Part shown: positions 37,613 to 47,930 of the stretch, piece after piece
How positions within the stretch are numbered: position 1 is the first letter of the stretch
How the letters are laid out: each line of letters opens with the position of its first letter
Assembly: GCA_030696695.1 (NCBI GenBank)
Contig: JAUYRP010000034.1
Location: forward strand, 558,001 to 622,000
Source: Methylophilus sp.
GTDB lineage: Bacteria > Pseudomonadota > Gammaproteobacteria > Burkholderiales > Methylophilaceae
Direction: 5' to 3'
DNA length: 64,000 bases
Position numbers and translations under genes: made by a program
Notes under the pieces: generated by a model
The model's database searches: none
What the model was told of the DNA's origin: nothing
The model's input: only the letters and a program-made list of their open reading frames with translations

Positions 37613-38215
37613 ATGGTAAAACAATTCATAAAGATTGGCTTAGTATCAATCAGTGACCGTGCCTCGCAGGGAGTATACGAAGACAAAGGCATTCCCAGTT
37701 TGCAACACTGGTTAAGACAAGCACTGATTACACCTTTTGAATGTGTGGCAAGATTAATAGCTGATGAACAGGCAGACATTGAATCCACATTAATGGATCT
37801 GGTAGATGTTGAAGGCTGTCATTTAATTCTAACAACTGGCGGCACAGGACCAGCTTTGCGCGATGTAACACCAGAAGCCACGCTAGCAGTTGCCGACAAA
37901 GAGATGCCTGGGTTTGGTGAGCAAATGCGGCAAATCAGTTTACATTTTGTGCCAACCGCGATTTTATCCAGACAAGTTGCAGTGATTCGTAAGCAATGCT
38001 TGATAATTAATTTGCCCGGACAACCCAAAGCCATTCAAGAAACGCTAGAGGGGCTAAAAGATGCTGAAGGTAAAGTGCTGGTGCATGGTATTTTTGCTGC
38101 AGTGCCTTATTGTCTAGACCTGCTGGCCACTGAAGATTTTCCAATGCCGTATTTAGAAACTAACGAGCAAGTAGTGAAAACATTCAGACCAAAATCTGCA
38201 TTAAAACCAACTTAA
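37613..38215 (+). CDS. mog: Molybdopterin adenylyltransferase (MogA/MoaB family)
   Basis: Adenylates molybdopterin before metal insertion. The 200-aa protein has IGLVSISDRASQGVYEDKG at the start, the LTTGGTGPALRDVTPEA substrate loop and LIINLPGQPKAIQE, all typical of MogA. No other molybdenum cofactor gene is nearby. It is divergent from the PDZ gene. Confidence 0.93.
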   Translation: MVKQFIKIGLVSISDRASQGVYEDKGIPSLQHWLRQALITPFECVARLIADEQADIESTLMDLVDVEGCHLILTTGGTGPALRDVTPEATLAVADKEMPGFGEQMRQISLHFVPTAILSRQVAVIRKQCLIINLPGQPKAIQETLEGLKDAEGKVLVHGIFAAVPYCLDLLATEDFPMPYLETNEQVVKTFRPKSALKPT

Positions 38216-38234
38216 AGTAACAGTGATACCACAC

Positions 38235-38618
38235 ATGACAACATTCGCATTTTTAAAGCACAAAATATCAGCTTGTTTGCCCTATATATTTTGGCTTTTG
38301 TTAGTCGCCGTGACCTACGGCATGTTAATTGAGTTGCCACCTAAACCCAATGGGTGGGCCCACTGGGACAAAGTGCAGCACATAGTGGTGTTTATGGTAC
38401 TCACCTTTCTTGCTTGTTGGGCGTTCCCGCGTCGACGTTGGTTATTGGCAACGGTGCTCATCATCTATGGTGCAGCTGTAGAATGGATGCAGTCAGCATT
38501 GACAGTGACTCGCATGCCTAGCCTAGGCGATTGGTTGGCTGATGTAGTAGGCGTGTTGCTGGTGTTGCTAGGTTTTTGGATGATCGACGCTATGAGACGA
38601 AACAAAGTGCGCGCGTAA
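38235..38618 (+). CDS. VanZ-family membrane protein
   Basis: About 127 aa with four hydrophobic segments and the VanZ-like pattern WDKVQHIVVFMVL and MPSLGDWLADVVGVLLV. The ATG at 38235 is chosen; a GTG at 38223 is also in frame. Function unknown; VanZ homologues are not evidence of glycopeptide resistance here. It overlaps thiL by one base (TAATG). Confidence 0.8.
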   Translation: MTTFAFLKHKISACLPYIFWLLLVAVTYGMLIELPPKPNGWAHWDKVQHIVVFMVLTFLACWAFPRRRWLLATVLIIYGAAVEWMQSALTVTRMPSLGDWLADVVGVLLVLLGFWMIDAMRRNKVRA

Positions 38619-39571
38619 TGCCAAATGAGTTTGATTTAATCGCGAAATACTTCACGCGGCCTACGCCCAATACGGATTTAGGCATAGGGGATGACGCGGC
38701 ATTACTTAGTATCTCCACTAACAATCAGTTAGTTATATCTGTGGATGCGTCGGTAGTAGGTACTCACTTTTATCCAGATTGCCCGGCTGAATTTGTGGGT
38801 TGGAAATCACTGGCTGTCAATGTGTCTGACATGGCTGCGATGGGTGCGACACCTAAATGGATCACGCTGGCAATTGCTTTGCCTGAGCAGGATGCGGATT
38901 GGCTGACTGGGTTTGCACGAGGTTTTTTTGCCTGTGCTGAGCAATTTAATCTAGATTTAATCGGTGGCGACACCACACGTGGGTCTTTGAACATCACAGT
39001 ACAAATCATGGGTGAAGTACTAAAAGGCAAAGCCTTGTTGCGAAGTGGTGCGCAAGCAGGGGATGATGTATGGGTGAGTGGTTTGTTAGGTAGTGCAGCA
39101 TTGGGTTTGGCCCATCTGCAAAACAAAATAACGCTACCCGACGATGTATTGGAAGTGTGTTCAAATGCGCTAAATCAGCCACAACCTCGCATTGCATTAG
39201 GCTTGGGTTTGTTAGGGGTTGCAAATAGTTGTATTGATATTTCAGATGGTTTGGTGGGGGATCTCGCACATATTCTCCAAGCGTCTGGCGTAGGTGCAGA
39301 ACTTGATTTAGATGCTATACCATGCTTGCCGTTAATGAAAACCGCCATGGAGTTGCCCGTATACCAGCAAGCAGTTTTGGCGGGCGGTGATGATTATGAG
39401 TTATGTTTTACAGCCCCTGCTGACCAGCGTTCACGTATTAAAGCACTGGGCGAATCACTCGCATTGCCACTTACCCGTGTTGGTCAAATAACAGCTAAAG
39501 CTGGTTTAAAAGTGATGCATCATGGGCATGTGTTGCCTTTGCAAATAAGAGGATTTGATCACTTTGCCTAA
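38618..39571 (+). CDS. thiL: Thiamine-monophosphate kinase
   Basis: Phosphorylates thiamine monophosphate to the active diphosphate. I start it at ATG 38618 (317 aa), which gives PNEFDLIAKYFTRP, then the metal motif GIGDDAAL, VNVSDMAAMGATP and DLIGGDTTRGS. A frame from 38576 would run inside vanZ. It overlaps pgpA by 17 bp. The thiL-pgpA-cinA order is conserved in betaproteobacteria. Confidence 0.95.
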   Translation: MPNEFDLIAKYFTRPTPNTDLGIGDDAALLSISTNNQLVISVDASVVGTHFYPDCPAEFVGWKSLAVNVSDMAAMGATPKWITLAIALPEQDADWLTGFARGFFACAEQFNLDLIGGDTTRGSLNITVQIMGEVLKGKALLRSGAQAGDDVWVSGLLGSAALGLAHLQNKITLPDDVLEVCSNALNQPQPRIALGLGLLGVANSCIDISDGLVGDLAHILQASGVGAELDLDAIPCLPLMKTAMELPVYQQAVLAGGDDYELCFTAPADQRSRIKALGESLALPLTRVGQITAKAGLKVMHHGHVLPLQIRGFDHFA

Positions 39572-40046
39572 TCCACCAACATTAAAATTATTGTTATCTC
39601 ATCCCGCTCATTTCTTGAGTCTTGGTTTGGGTGCGGGACTCGCACCTAAAGCCCCTGGTACCTTTGGCACTTTAGTGGCGTTACCGCTATATTTTTTCGT
39701 AATGATGCCATTACCTCCGTTGCAGCAACTCATCATAATCGCTACGTTATTTGTGCTAGGTGTGTATCTATGTCATGTCACGGGGCTGGCTATTGGGGTC
39801 AGTGATCATGGGGCCATAGTATGGGACGAAATTGTGGCCATGTTGTTGGTGTTGGTGTTTACACCAGTGACTTGGCAATGGTGGTGCGCAGCCTTTTTAT
39901 TGTTTCGATTATTTGATATATGGAAACCATTCCCCATTCGCCAATGTGATGTCGCAGTCAAAGGTGGTTTGGGTGTGATGCTAGATGATATATTGGCTGC
40001 AGTGTATGCAATTGCTTGCTTAAAGGTGATGGTATGGATGAGTTAG
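39555..40046 (+). CDS. pgpA: Phosphatidylglycerophosphatase A
   Basis: Inner-membrane phosphatase making phosphatidylglycerol. The 163-aa protein has FLSLGLGAGLAPKAPGTFGTL, the catalytic IVWDEIVAML and several hydrophobic helices. It starts at TTG 39555, preceded by AAGAGGA, and overlaps both thiL (17 bp) and cinA (13 bp). Confidence 0.93.
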   Translation: MITLPNPPTLKLLLSHPAHFLSLGLGAGLAPKAPGTFGTLVALPLYFFVMMPLPPLQQLIIIATLFVLGVYLCHVTGLAIGVSDHGAIVWDEIVAMLLVLVFTPVTWQWWCAAFLLFRLFDIWKPFPIRQCDVAVKGGLGVMLDDILAAVYAIACLKVMVWMS

Positions 40047-40519
40047 TCATCATGGCTGCAGAGCTAGGGCGTCAGTTAAAACGAAAAGGTGAAGTGTTGG
40101 CGCTAGCTGAGTCTTGCACTGGCGGGATGGTGGCATGTGCAATTACGCATACCGCAGGTAGCTCGGCATGGTTTGATCGTGGATTTGTCACCTACAGCAA
40201 TTTATCTAAAGTAGAAATGCTGGGCGTGTCTTTGGAAACCTTAGACACCCTAGGTGCGGTCAGCGAACAAACAGCGCAAGAAATGGCGCTTGGGGCTTTG
40301 CAATTTAGTCAGGCAACCATTGCAGGCAGTATTACAGGCATAGCTGGACCTAGTGGGGGATCGCGGCAAAAACCAGTAGGCACGATCTGTTTTGCTTGGG
40401 CCCACAAAGATGGTCGAATCAAGCGATCAACTCAACTTTTTCGAGGCGATCGCGCACAAATTCGTCGTCAAGCCGCAGAGCATGCGCTACTGGGCTTTAT
40501 GACAGTGTTAAATCAATAG
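40034..40519 (+). CDS. pncC: Nicotinamide-nucleotide amidohydrolase (CinA C-terminal type)
   Basis: Deamidates nicotinamide mononucleotide in the pyridine nucleotide cycle. The 161-aa single-domain protein (from ATG 40034) has the motif LALAESCTGGMVACAIT and GSITGIAGPSGGS typical of PncC/CinA. It lacks the N-terminal MoCF domain found in long CinA proteins. It overlaps pgpA by 13 bp. Confidence 0.93.
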   Translation: MDELVIMAAELGRQLKRKGEVLALAESCTGGMVACAITHTAGSSAWFDRGFVTYSNLSKVEMLGVSLETLDTLGAVSEQTAQEMALGALQFSQATIAGSITGIAGPSGGSRQKPVGTICFAWAHKDGRIKRSTQLFRGDRAQIRRQAAEHALLGFMTVLNQ

Positions 40520-40529
40520 TGGTTGGGTA

Positions 40530-40871
40530 TTAATCGCGACCACGTCCGCGGTTGCCATGGCCGCGACCGCGATCCCAGCCACCACGTCCTCTATCGCCTC
40601 TATCCCAGCCACGATGTCCATGATGATGTCCGCCACGGTATTGGTGATATTGCACCACTGGTGCATAGCGAATCACACGTGGAGGGGAATAAAATGCTGG
40701 TGCTCCATAATAATAAGCGCTTGGTCCTGGATGGTAATACACAGTAGGTGGTGGCGCATAGCCAAACCCGCCTAAATTAATCCCAAGATGAAATGAGTCA
40801 TGCGCGCTGGCAGTGCTCATGGTGGCTACATAGATAGCAATCGATGCAAATAAAGCTTTTAGAATTTTCAT
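40530..40871 (-). CDS. Exported low-complexity protein, tyrosine/proline then Arg-Gly-His rich
   Basis: A 113-aa protein with a signal peptide (cut likely after ASA), then a tyrosine- and proline-rich part (PPTVYYHPGPSAYYYG) and a C-terminal third made of histidine and RG-type repeats (GWDRGDRGRGGWDRG). Similar small periplasmic proteins occur in proteobacteria without known function; metal or polyanion binding is only a guess. Ribosome binding site AGGAG lies before the ATG. Confidence 0.75.
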   Translation of the reverse strand: MKILKALFASIAIYVATMSTASAHDSFHLGINLGGFGYAPPPTVYYHPGPSAYYYGAPAFYSPPRVIRYAPVVQYHQYRGGHHHGHRGWDRGDRGRGGWDRGRGHGNRGRGRD

Positions 40872-41066
40872 ATCTCCTCCAGTAGGTTAAAGGATGCTCC
40901 CTACCTAGCAAAACGTGTTCATATGACAAAAGTCTACACGCTGAGATCATTTTGCAAATAGGCCGCAAATTAAAGCGCTCAACGTTGTGTTCTGCTTACG
41001 TTAAATAGCAATTTATGAAATAATTAGCAGTTAATTTAAGTACTTTAAAATAAAGGCAAAAACCAC

Positions 41067-42095
41067 ATGGATGACAACAAAAGCAAAGCACTTGCGGCAG
41101 CACTTTCTCAGATTGAAAAGCAGTTTGGCAAAGGCTCAATCATGCGCATGGGCGATTCCGATATCGGTGAAGATATTCAAGCCGTATCAACTGGATCATT
41201 AGGCTTAGACATTGCCCTTGGTATTGGTGGCTTGCCACGTGGCCGTATTGTAGAAATCTATGGTCCAGAATCATCAGGTAAAACCACGCTGACACTTTCT
41301 GTTATCGCACAAATGCAAAAAATTGGCGGTGTAGCAGCGTTTATTGATGCTGAGCATGCCTTAGATCCGCAGTATGCAGCCAAGTTAGGCGTGAACGTCC
41401 CTGATTTGCTCATCAGCCAGCCTGATACAGGTGAGCAAGCACTTGAAATTGCTGATATGTTGGTGCGTTCAGGTTCTGTGGATATTGTGGTGGTGGACTC
41501 CGTTGCTGCTTTAACACCACGCGCTGAGATTGAAGGTGAAATGGGCGATAGCCACATGGGCTTACAAGCACGTTTAATGAGCCAAGCGTTACGTAAGTTG
41601 ACAGGTAATATCAAACGTACCAACACCTTGGTGATTTTCATTAACCAAATCCGTATGAAAATTGGCGTGATGTTTGGTAATCCTGAGACCACGACTGGCG
41701 GTAATGCACTTAAATTTTATGCTTCAGTGCGTTTAGATATTCGTCGTACTGGTGCAATCAAAAAAGGTGATGAAGTCACAGGTTCTGAAACCCGCGTGAA
41801 AGTTATCAAGAACAAAGTAGCGCCGCCGTTTAAACAAGCTGAGTTTGACATCATGTACGGTGAGGGTATTTCTCGCTTTGGTGAAATTATTGAGTTAGGC
41901 GCCAATATCAAGCTAGTAGAAAAAGCAGGTGCTTGGTATAGCTACAATGGCGAAAAAATTGGCCAAGGCAAAGAGAACGCCAAAGAGTACTTGCGTGAGC
42001 ATCCAGAAATCGCTGCTGAGATTGAGGCAAAGATTCGTGCGAACGCTAAGCAGTTGGCGGAAATTATGCCTACTGCGCGTACCGAAGAAGACTAA
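41067..42095 (+). CDS. recA: Recombinase A
   Basis: Strand-exchange protein for homologous recombination and SOS signalling. The 342-aa protein has Walker [33 protein letters not shown] (loop 2) and the acidic C-terminus PTARTEED. The upstream 190 bp contains AACGT (40981-40985) and ACGTT (40998-41002) as an inverted repeat. No CTGT-N8-ACAG LexA box is visible. It is followed by recX. Confidence 0.98.
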   Translation: MDDNKSKALAAALSQIEKQFGKGSIMRMGDSDIGEDIQAVSTGSLGLDIALGIGGLPRGRIVEIYGPESSGKTTLTLSVIAQMQKIGGVAAFIDAEHALDPQYAAKLGVNVPDLLISQPDTGEQALEIADMLVRSGSVDIVVVDSVAALTPRAEIEGEMGDSHMGLQARLMSQALRKLTGNIKRTNTLVIFINQIRMKIGVMFGNPETTTGGNALKFYASVRLDIRRTGAIKKGDEVTGSETRVKVIKNKVAPPFKQAEFDIMYGEGISRFGEIIELGANIKLVEKAGAWYSYNGEKIGQGKENAKEYLREHPEIAAEIEAKIRANAKQLAEIMPTARTEED

Positions 42096-42158
42096 GCAAT
42101 ATTATAGAGGGGTTATTCAATCGTTCAACTTCCTGCAAAATCGCTCAGGCAACGGGCT

Positions 42159-42578
42159 TTGGAGTATTTGACTAAACGTGAATACTCATATGCGGAGCTC
42201 GGTCAAAAGCTGAAAGCTTATGCCGAAGAAACAGATGATATTCCAGCGTTGTTGAATGATTTTAAAGCGCGTGGTTGGCTAAGCGATGCAAGATTTACAG
42301 AACAAATTGTACATGCGCGTAAAGCTAAATTCGGCAGTATGCGTGTGGCAAACGAGTTGCGTGAAAAAGGTGTGGACGATGCGCTGATTGCGGATGCGAT
42401 TGAGCGTGTCAAAGTGGATGAGTTAGACAATGCCAAAACAGTTTGGCGAAAGAAATTTAAAGCAGCGCCCAATAACCGTGATGAATGGGCAAAGCAAGCC
42501 AGATTTTTACAAAGCCGTGGTTTCGGTTTCGACATTATAAAGAACGTATTAAACAGTAAGTTTGAAGATGACAATTAA
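42159..42578 (+). CDS. recX: Regulatory protein RecX
   Basis: Inhibits RecA filament extension. From TTG 42159 it is 139 aa, but family-like sequence continues upstream in frame ([20 protein letters not shown], back to 42120). The true start is therefore probably farther 5', where only ATC (42120) or other rare codons are available after a good GAGGGG site at 42107-42112. The three-helix repeats are visible ([26 protein letters not shown]). The 3' end overlaps alaS by 11 bp. Confidence 0.9.
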   Translation: MEYLTKREYSYAELGQKLKAYAEETDDIPALLNDFKARGWLSDARFTEQIVHARKAKFGSMRVANELREKGVDDALIADAIERVKVDELDNAKTVWRKKFKAAPNNRDEWAKQARFLQSRGFGFDIIKNVLNSKFEDDN

Positions 42579-45204
42579 ACTCAGTAATAAACCCAGCAGC
42601 AACGAAATCCGCCAAGCGTTTTTAGACTTTTTTGCTTCTAAAGGCCATCAAGTAGTCGCGTCTAGTTCACTCGTGCCGCACGGTGACCCTACTCTGCTAT
42701 TCACCAATGCCGGCATGAATCAATTTAAAGACGTGTTTTTAGGCTTTGATAAACGCCCTTATACCCGTGCAACCAGCAGCCAAAAGTGTGTGCGTGCAGG
42801 CGGTAAGCACAATGATTTAGAAAACGTGGGTTATACCGCGCGCCATCATACTTTCTTTGAAATGCTTGGTAACTTCAGCTTTGGTGATTACTTTAAGCGT
42901 GATGCGATTCAATACGCATGGGAGTTGCTAACGGAAGTTTATAAGCTACCTAAAGAAAAATTATTGGTCACGGTGTATGCAGAGGACGATGAGGCTTTTG
43001 ATATTTGGACCAAAGAAATTGGTGTGCCTGCTGATAAAGTCATTCGTATAGGCGATAACAAAGGCGCACGTTATGCCTCTGACAACTTCTGGATGATGGG
43101 TGACACGGGTCCGTGTGGTCCTTGTACTGAAATTTTTTACGACCACGGCGACAAACACTGGGGTGGGCCTCCAGGCAGTCCGGATGAAGATGGCGATCGT
43201 TTCATTGAGATTTGGAACAACGTCTTTATGCAATTCAACCGCGATGAAGCGGGTGTGATGCATCCGTTACCAAAGCCAAGTGTCGACACTGGCATGGGTT
43301 TAGAGCGCATCTCTGCAGTGTTGCAAGGCGTGCATGCCAACTACGAAATTGATTTATTTCAAACGCTGATTGCAGCCGCTGCGCGTGAAACCAAAACGGC
43401 TGATTTAACCAGTCCAAGCCTCAAAGTGTTAGCAGACCATATTCGTGCATGCTCATTCTTAATCGCCGATGGCGTGATTCCTGGCAATGAAGGCCGTGGT
43501 TATGTATTGCGTCGTATTATCCGTCGTGCCATTCGTCATGGTTACAAGTTAGGTGTACGCAGCGCGTTTTTCCATCACATGTTGCCAGACTTGGTCAAAG
43601 AAATGGGGGGCGCTTATCCTGAGTTAGTGAGTGAGCAAAAACGGATTGCTGATATTTTGAAGCTCGAAGAAGACCGCTTCTTTGAAACCATAGAAAATGG
43701 CATGGCAATTTTGGAAGCTGAATTGGCCAATACGCAAAGCGTATTTAATGGTGATCTGGCTTTTAAACTCCATGATACCTATGGCTTCCCATTAGATTTA
43801 ACTGCAGATATCTGCCGTGAGCGTAGTGTGACAGTAGATAGCGTAGCATTCGATGCAGCCATGGCGCGCCAAAAGGAACAAGCACGTGCTGCTGGTAAAT
43901 TCAAAATGGCGACTAATTTGGAATATGCAGGTCAGTCGACGACATTCCATGGCTACGAGCAACTAGAAACGCAAGCCAAGGTATTGGCACTGTATAAAGA
44001 TGGCACAGCCGTAAACACGTTGAACGAGGGCGAGATAGGTATTGTAGTGTTGGATGACACCCCATTCTATGCCGAGTCTGGTGGTCAGATAGGCGACAGT
44101 GGTGAGCTACGTGCAAGCAATGGTATTTTTGAAGTAGAAGATACGCAAAAAATTCAGGCGGCCGTATTTGGGCACCATGGTGTATTAAAAACAGGTTCAC
44201 TGAATGTGGGTGATACAGTATCAGCACGCGTGAATACGCAAGCACGTGCCAATACTATGCGTAACCATTCTGCCACCCATTTGATGCATAAAGCATTGCG
44301 CGAAGTCCTTGGTGAGCATGTGCAACAAAAAGGCAGTTTGGTCGACACAGAAAAAACCCGTTTTGATTTTGTGCATAATGCACCGATGACGGATGCGCAG
44401 ATCGCGCGAGTAGAAGCGATTGTGAATGCGGAAATTTTAGCGAATGCTGCAACACAAGCGCGAGTCATGGATATTGAATCCGCCCAACAAACAGGCGCTA
44501 TGATGTTGTTTGGCGAAAAATATGGCGATGAAGTGCGTGTGTTAGATATTGGCACTAGCCGAGAATTGTGTGGTGGCACCCATGTAAGCCGAACTGGTGA
44601 TATTGGTCTGTTCAAGATTACATCTGAGAGTGGTGTGGCTGCTGGTGTGCGTCGTGTGGAAGCGACGACTGGGGAAGGCGCATTAAAGCTCATCAATGCG
44701 CAACAAGCATTAATTGCGCAATTGGCTGTGGATTTGAAAGCGCCTACACATGAACTTGCGAACAAGGTGGCGCAGCTGAATGAGCATGCGAAATCGCTCG
44801 AGAAAGAACTGACACGCTTGAAATCCAAGTTGGCTTCATCGCAAGGCGATGATTTAGCTACACAAGCTATAGACATTAATGGCGTGAAAGTATTGGCTGC
44901 CACGCTAGAAGGTGCCGATGCCAACGCTCTACGCGAAACCATGGATAAATTAAAAGATAAGCTCAAGTCTGCAGCCATAGTATTAAGTGCTGTGAATGAG
45001 GGCAAAGTGAGTTTGGTTGCAGGTGTGACACAAGATTTGATTGCCAAAATCAAAGCAGGCGATTTGGTGAATCACGTAGCCAGTCAAGTGGGTGGTAAGG
45101 GGGGCGGTAAGCCAGATATGGCGATGGCGGGCGGCACGGACGCGAGTCAATTGCCAAACGCATTAGCAAGTGTGGAAAGTTGGGTAAAAGCTAAGCTGGG
45201 TTAA
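42568..45204 (+). CDS. alaS: Alanyl-tRNA synthetase
   Basis: Class II synthetase with separate editing activity. The 878-aa protein (from ATG 42568; TTG 42562 is an alternative) has the catalytic N-terminal domain ([18 protein letters not shown]), the editing domain with the zinc histidines in [14 protein letters not shown] and [13 protein letters not shown], and a C-terminal DHHA1-like C-Ala domain ([15 protein letters not shown]). The recA-recX-alaS order is conserved in many proteobacteria. Confidence 0.97.
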   Translation: MTIKLSNKPSSNEIRQAFLDFFASKGHQVVASSSLVPHGDPTLLFTNAGMNQFKDVFLGFDKRPYTRATSSQKCVRAGGKHNDLENVGYTARHHTFFEMLGNFSFGDYFKRDAIQYAWELLTEVYKLPKEKLLVTVYAEDDEAFDIWTKEIGVPADKVIRIGDNKGARYASDNFWMMGDTGPCGPCTEIFYDHGDKHWGGPPGSPDEDGDRFIEIWNNVFMQFNRDEAGVMHPLPKPSVDTGMGLERISAVLQGVHANYEIDLFQTLIAAAARETKTADLTSPSLKVLADHIRACSFLIADGVIPGNEGRGYVLRRIIRRAIRHGYKLGVRSAFFHHMLPDLVKEMGGAYPELVSEQKRIADILKLEEDRFFETIENGMAILEAELANTQSVFNGDLAFKLHDTYGFPLDLTADICRERSVTVDSVAFDAAMARQKEQARAAGKFKMATNLEYAGQSTTFHGYEQLETQAKVLALYKDGTAVNTLNEGEIGIVVLDDTPFYAESGGQIGDSGELRASNGIFEVEDTQKIQAAVFGHHGVLKTGSLNVGDTVSARVNTQARANTMRNHSATHLMHKALREVLGEHVQQKGSLVDTEKTRFDFVHNAPMTDAQIARVEAIVNAEILANAATQARVMDIESAQQTGAMMLFGEKYGDEVRVLDIGTSRELCGGTHVSRTGDIGLFKITSESGVAAGVRRVEATTGEGALKLINAQQALIAQLAVDLKAPTHELANKVAQLNEHAKSLEKELTRLKSKLASSQGDDLATQAIDINGVKVLAATLEGADANALRETMDKLKDKLKSAAIVLSAVNEGKVSLVAGVTQDLIAKIKAGDLVNHVASQVGGKGGGKPDMAMAGGTDASQLPNALASVESWVKAKLG

Positions 45205-45294
45205 ATTAAGTTAGGCTAAACCTAATTGGATGAATGAATGGTGTTGTAAAGCAAATATAACAATTATTTTATTTGGGTGATTAAAGAGTTAAAC

Positions 45295-46530
45295 ATGGCA
45301 CTAATTGTACAAAAATATGGCGGTACTTCCGTTGCGAATCCAGAACGCATTCGTAACGTTGCAAGACGCGTTGCACGTTACAAGGCAATGGGGCATCAAG
45401 TGGTTGTAGTGGTGTCTGCAATGTCTGGTGAAACTAATCGACTGATTGGCTTGGCAAAAGAAATCATGCCAGATCCAGATCCGCGCGAATTAGATGTGAT
45501 GGTCTCCACTGGTGAGCAAGTGACGATTGGTATGACAGCACTGGCCCTGATGGAGCTTGGCATTAAAGCGAAAAGCTACACAGGCACGCAAGTGAAAATA
45601 TTGACAGACAATGCGTTTAATAAAGCGCGTATCTTGAATATCGATGAGCACAATCTAAAAAGTGACTTGGCCGATGGTTACGTGTGTGTGGTGGCTGGTT
45701 TTCAAGGCGTGGATGCAAACGGTAATATCACAACACTAGGCCGTGGTGGATCTGACACCACAGGTGTGGCGTTAGCTGCAGCGCTAGGTGCAGATGAGTG
45801 CCAAATTTATACCGATGTAGATGGTGTATACACCACAGATCCACGATTGGTGCCTGAGGCGAGACGCCTAGACAAGATTACATTTGAGGAGATGCTGGAA
45901 CTTGCATCTCAGGGTAGTAAAGTGCTGCAAATTCGCTCTGTGGAGTTTGCCGGTAAATATAAAGTTAAGTTGCGTGTGCTTTCCAGCTTTGATGAAGATG
46001 GCGATGGCACACTGATTACATTTGAAGAAGATAGCAAGGACGACAGCATGGAAGAACCCATTATCTCAGGCATTGCGTTTAATCGCGACGAAGCCAAAAT
46101 TACTATATTAGGCGTACCAGATAAACCTGGTATTGCGTATCAAATTCTTGGTCCTGTGGCCGATGCCAACATCGATGTGGACATGATTATCCAAAACGTG
46201 GGCGCGGATGGCACTACAGACTTTACGTTTACTGTGCACAAAAATGAAATGAATAAGGCTTTGGCGATTCTTCGTGACAAGGTACAAGGCCACATCCAAG
46301 CGCGTGAAATCAACGGTGATGATAAAATTGCTAAAGTGTCCGTAGTCGGTGTAGGTATGCGTTCACATGTGGGCATCGCCAGTCAAATGTTCCGCACTTT
46401 GGCAGAAGAAGGTATCAACATCCAAATGATTTCTACCAGCGAGATTAAAATTGCAGTGGTCATTGATGAAAAATACATGGAGCTTGCTGTGCGTGTATTG
46501 CACAAAGCATTTGAATTAGAGGCCAAGTAA
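45295..46530 (+). CDS. lysC: Aspartokinase
   Basis: First step of lysine, threonine and methionine synthesis. The 411-aa protein begins ALIVQKYGGTSVANPERI and has the kinase core GRGGSDTTGVALA and two C-terminal ACT domains (IAFNRDEAKITILGV; VVGVGMRSHVGIASQMF) that sense end products. I start at ATG 45295; a GTG six codons upstream is in frame. It is the last protein gene before the two tRNAs. Confidence 0.97.
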   Translation: MALIVQKYGGTSVANPERIRNVARRVARYKAMGHQVVVVVSAMSGETNRLIGLAKEIMPDPDPRELDVMVSTGEQVTIGMTALALMELGIKAKSYTGTQVKILTDNAFNKARILNIDEHNLKSDLADGYVCVVAGFQGVDANGNITTLGRGGSDTTGVALAAALGADECQIYTDVDGVYTTDPRLVPEARRLDKITFEEMLELASQGSKVLQIRSVEFAGKYKVKLRVLSSFDEDGDGTLITFEEDSKDDSMEEPIISGIAFNRDEAKITILGVPDKPGIAYQILGPVADANIDVDMIIQNVGADGTTDFTFTVHKNEMNKALAILRDKVQGHIQAREINGDDKIAKVSVVGVGMRSHVGIASQMFRTLAEEGINIQMISTSEIKIAVVIDEKYMELAVRVLHKAFELEAK

Positions 46531-46623
46531 TAAAGGCTTAGTCACAAAATATTAAATTGATTTTTAAGGGCGAATCAAGTAGTATCACGCCCTCAAATTG
46601 CGAAAGCAATTAGCGTAGTAAAC

Positions 46624-46717
46624 GGAGAGCTGGCCGAGTGGTCGAAGGCACTTCCCTGCTAAGGAAGCATACGGGCTTAAATCTGTATCGAGGGTTCGAA
46701 TCCCTCGCTCTCCGCCA
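46624..46717 (+). tRNA. tRNA-Ser (anticodon GCU)
   Basis: 94 nt including an encoded CCA. The acceptor stem GGAGAGC pairs with GCTCTCC, the long variable arm of class II tRNAs is present and the anticodon loop is CTGCTAA. Reads AGC and AGU codons. Confidence 0.97.
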
Positions 46718-46780
46718 AAACGGTATGTATTATATTTCACTGGGAAAAATTACCTGCTTGTCGTATAATGCACGCCTCAC

Positions 46781-46857
46781 GCGCCCGTAGCTCAGCTGGA
46801 TAGAGTACTTGGCTACGAACCAAGGGGTCAGGAGTTCGAATCTCTTCGGGCGCACCA
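46781..46857 (+). tRNA. tRNA-Arg (anticodon ACG)
   Basis: 77 nt including CCA. Acceptor GCGCCCG / CGGGCGC, anticodon stem CTTGG / CCAAG, loop CTACGAA. The 3' part from 46813 is inside the 89-bp direct repeat that bounds the island, so the functional gene has been rebuilt by the integrated element. The chromosomal remainder of the old 3' half is at 63139. Confidence 0.97.
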
Positions 46858-46901
46858 TATAAAACAAGGGGTTAGCTTAGGCTAGCCCTTTGTCATTTTA
46901 C
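46813..46901. repeat. Island-end direct repeat, tRNA side (attL)
   Basis: 89 bp identical to 63139-63227; a single mismatch at 46902, then 9 more matching bases. Starts at the first base of the anticodon loop and includes the tRNA 3' half, the following terminator hairpin and the last three codons of the integrase gene with its stop. Confidence 0.95.
46864..46892. terminator. Terminator hairpin after tRNA-Arg
   Basis: AAGGG-GTTAGC, loop TTAG, GCTAG-CCCTTTGTC. One G-T wobble and one bulge. Suits the end of the tRNA transcript and, from the other strand, of the integrase transcript. Duplicated in the right-hand repeat. Confidence 0.65.
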
Positions 46902-47930
46902 GGAATGTAGCCAGAATGTAGCTCTACTTCCTTCACCTGCTTGAATCGAAGAAAAACGATCCACATATTGCGTTAAATGGTCACTGGAAAGATGGGCATA
47001 TTTCCTTACCATCTCCACACTTTCCCAACCACCTAACTCCTGCAGCACATGCAATGGTGTGCCTGATTGTACATGCCAGCTTGCCCACGTATGGCGCAAG
47101 TCATGCCACCTAAAATCAGTGATCCCCACTTTCTTTAACGTTGCATGCCATGTCTTCGTATTCACTTGGGTAACCGAGTTACCTTTGTAACTAAACACAT
47201 GCTTTGGGTGTTTGCCGATCTGCTCACGAATGACTTCGATCGCTGCCACACTCAACGGTACTGCAATGGCCTTTCTTGCTTTGGCTTGATCAGGATGTAT
47301 CCAAGCAGTACGTCTTGTAAGATCTACCTGTGACCATTGCAACCCTGTCACATTCGCTTTTCTAAGGCCTGTTTCAAGCGAAAATCTTACCATTGCAGAC
47401 AAGTGACTAGGCAATGCTCTGATTAAGCGTCCTGCCTCGTCCTTGGTGATCCAGCGTATGCGCCTTTTTGGTTCAGGCAACATTCGGACTCTAGGGACAC
47501 GCTCTAACCATTCCCAATCAAATGCAGCTTTGCGTAATACTGCACGAACGATCTCCATGGTGCGATTGACTGTACTATTTGCAACCTTGTCAGCAATACG
47601 CTTCGCCATGACCTTCTCAATCACATCGCGGCTAATCTCATCCAACATCAATCCACTTAAGTATTTATCCAGCCACCGCAGATGTGTTTTATCTGAGATG
47701 GTAGATGCTTTACCTGATGTTTCTGCTAAATAGCGAATAACCGCTTCTTGCCAAGAATAACGCGGTTTGATGCCGAGTCGTTCCTGATCCCACAATGAAG
47801 CCTTGAGCTTGTCGTGATACTCTAGCGCTTTGGCTTCGTCGGTAGTTTTAGAACTTCGTTGTATTGTTCTACCGTTGTGAGTAATTTTGATCCACCAGTA
47901 TGGTGAATTGTTACGTTTGAAGAGTGACAT
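46893..47930 (-). CDS. int: Tyrosine-type site-specific integrase
   Basis: A 345-aa phage-type integrase. The N-terminal part (PYWWIKITHNGRTIQRSSKTT) is an arm-binding domain, followed by a core-binding SAM-like domain (about 60-160). The catalytic domain shows the first arginine in SLETGLRKANVTGLQW, HDLRHTWASWH with the H-x-x-R pair, and the tyrosine in RKYAHLSSDH. It catalyses integration at the tRNA-Arg anticodon loop. Its stop codon lies in the att repeat. Its 5' end overlaps the HTH gene by 109 bp, a compact module typical of islands. Confidence 0.96.
   Translation of the reverse strand: MSLFKRNNSPYWWIKITHNGRTIQRSSKTTDEAKALEYHDKLKASLWDQERLGIKPRYSWQEAVIRYLAETSGKASTISDKTHLRWLDKYLSGLMLDEISRDVIEKVMAKRIADKVANSTVNRTMEIVRAVLRKAAFDWEWLERVPRVRMLPEPKRRIRWITKDEAGRLIRALPSHLSAMVRFSLETGLRKANVTGLQWSQVDLTRRTAWIHPDQAKARKAIAVPLSVAAIEVIREQIGKHPKHVFSYKGNSVTQVNTKTWHATLKKVGITDFRWHDLRHTWASWHVQSGTPLHVLQELGGWESVEMVRKYAHLSSDHLTQYVDRFSSIQAGEGSRATFWLHSVK

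Noticed and set aside
40872-41066. LexA box upstream of recA
   Set aside because: No CTGT-N8-ACAG or close variant seen; only a weak AACGT/ACGTT inverted repeat.
44154-45053. 299-codon open frame antisense to the alaS C-terminal region
   Set aside because: It is a mirror of alaS codon usage; alaS is certain, and the antisense product has no recognisable domain or ribosome site.
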